Assembly (NCBI RefSeq): GCF_932526225.1
Contig: NC_064038.1
Location: 1,180,001-1,240,000 of the forward strand
From: Nematostella vectensis
Lineage: Eukaryota > Cnidaria > Anthozoa > Actiniaria > Edwardsiidae
Direction of reading: 5' to 3'
DNA length: 60,000 bases
The notes beneath the pieces are model-generated. The model did no database searches. It was not told the origin of the DNA and worked only from the letters and a program-made list of their open reading frames with translations. The position numbers and the translations under genes are program-made. This document shows, one piece after another, positions 1 to 60,000 of the stretch. Positions within the stretch are counted from its first letter, which is position 1, and every line of letters starts with the position of its first letter.

Positions 1-192
1 ATGTGATTAGAAATATATAAACATATTTGCAAAAATATCTCTTCTTGAATCTCCCAACCCTTAACGAAATGTTGAGAGGAGATCTGGCCCAGGAAAAAGC
101 TTAAAACGCTCTAGTAATGAGGATAATGTAGTAAAATCACATTGAGGGAATTGGGTTTAAAAAAAAGTCATCGCTTGTCGTCGTTTGCCACG
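1..192. other. Intron of PARP gene, nothing recognised
   Basis: Left edge of the window. No open exon in phase with exon 40 was found here; the remaining catalytic-domain exons must lie outside. Confidence 0.5.
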
Positions 193-877
193 AAAACTCA
201 GCGACCCGTCTCAATCTATTGTTTATAGCCCTGTCCACACAAGAACTCAGCGACCCGTCTCAATCTATTGTTTATAGCCCTATCCACACAAGAATCTATT
301 GTTTATAGCCCTATCCACACGAGAACTTAGCGACCAGTCTCAATCTATTGTTTATAGCCCTGTCCACACGAGAACTCAGCGACCCGTCTCAATCTATTGT
401 TTATAGCCCTGTCCACACGAGAACTCAGCGACCCGTCTCAATCTATTGTTTATAGCCCTGTCCACACAAGAACTCAGCGACCCGTCTCAATCTATTGTTT
501 ATAGCCCTGTCCACACGAGAACTCAGCGACCCGCCTCAATCTATTGTTTATAGCCCTGTCCACACAAGAACTCAGCGACCCGCCTCAATCTATTGCTTAT
601 AGCCCTATCCACACGAGAACTCAGCGACCCGTCTCAATCTATTGTTTATAGCCCTGTCCACACAAGAACTCAGCGACCCGTCTCAATCTATTGTTTATAG
701 CCCTATTCACACAAGAACTCAGCGACCCGTCTCAATCTATTGTTTATAGCCCTATCCACACGAGAACTCAGCCACGCGCCTCAATCTATTGTTTATAGCC
801 CTGTCCACACGAGAACTCAGCGATCCGTCTCAATCTATTGTTTATAGCCCTGTCCACACGAGAACTCAGCCACGCGC
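193..877. repeat. 49-bp minisatellite, about 13.5 copies
   Basis: Unit contains aactcagcgacccgtctc and tattgtttatagccctgtcc. One unit near 290 is truncated. It lies in the PARP intron after exon 40. No exon can be seen beside it, so a link to a splice junction cannot be tested here. Confidence 0.95.
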
Positions 878-996
878 CGATATCGTTAGAGTTGTGGATC
901 TACTGACACTTGATCGACATCGTTAGAGTTGTGGATGTATTGACAGTTGACTTACCGACATCGTTAGAGTTGTGGATATATCGACAGTTGACTTAC

Positions 997-1024
<28 letters not shown>
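878..1024. repeat. 41-bp repeat, four copies including the 3' end of exon 40
   Basis: Copies start at 878, 915, 956 and 997. The last is exonic: its first bases code for YIHNSNDV. Each of the two complete intronic copies ends in the same donor (GATGTCG|GTAAGTCAAC, minus strand). Confidence 0.95.
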
Positions 1025-59963
<58,939 letters not shown>

Positions 59964-60000
59964 CTGAAATAATAAAGATGATTGATAGGACATAAACATA

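Overview
The window is eukaryotic and metazoan. Its genes are split into many short exons with GT..AG introns, there are no bacterial-style operons, and tandem repeats and retroelement debris are abundant. The ABC transporter reads as a clear animal ABCD4. The splice-rich structure, the ankyrin/WGR/PARP gene and the repeat content suggest an invertebrate such as an anthozoan cnidarian (sea anemone). That placement is inference, not proof.

One gene dominates. On the minus strand I could trace 40 exons from 59963 down to 997, with compatible intron phases throughout: 5824 coding nt, about 1941 codons, open at both ends. In order it encodes a very long ankyrin-repeat region (exons 1-32, broken by an acidic/proline-rich linker in exon 12 and a non-ankyrin insert in exons 18-19), an acidic linker (exon 33), a WGR domain (exons 34-36), a PARP helical regulatory domain (exons 36-39) and the first residues of the PARP catalytic domain (exon 40). 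The rest of the catalytic domain lies left of position 1 and the N terminus right of 60000. The architecture (ankyrin + WGR + PARP regulatory + catalytic) resembles the nematode PME-5 type more than vertebrate tankyrases.

A complete two-exon ABCD4 gene (16053-10009, minus strand) lies in the 8.4 kb intron between exons 32 and 33 of the PARP gene. Inside ABCD4's single intron, on the plus strand, is an apparent small two-exon gene (11718-12699) for an unrecognised 64-residue basic protein. The locus is therefore nested three deep.

The striking feature is the tandem repeats. About half the window is minisatellite. At eleven exon boundaries of the PARP gene the repeat unit is a copy of the splice junction itself, with the last or first bases of the exon plus the GT donor or AG acceptor. 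The largest case is a 17.6 kb array of about 766 copies of a 23-bp unit. It begins inside the 3' end of exon 22, and every unit carries a CAG|GTA donor-like site. A twelfth array is built from the stop-codon end of ABCD4. Other arrays (45196-46905, 41496-42687, 42696-43240) show no junction homology.

Mobile-element remains are a LINE reverse transcriptase fragment that has lost part of its palm (3412-4400), a tRNA-like SINE (about 21318-21875), two short palindromic MITE-like elements near 47.5 and 48.1 kb, and two copies of an unnamed interspersed repeat near 43.3 and 48.8 kb.
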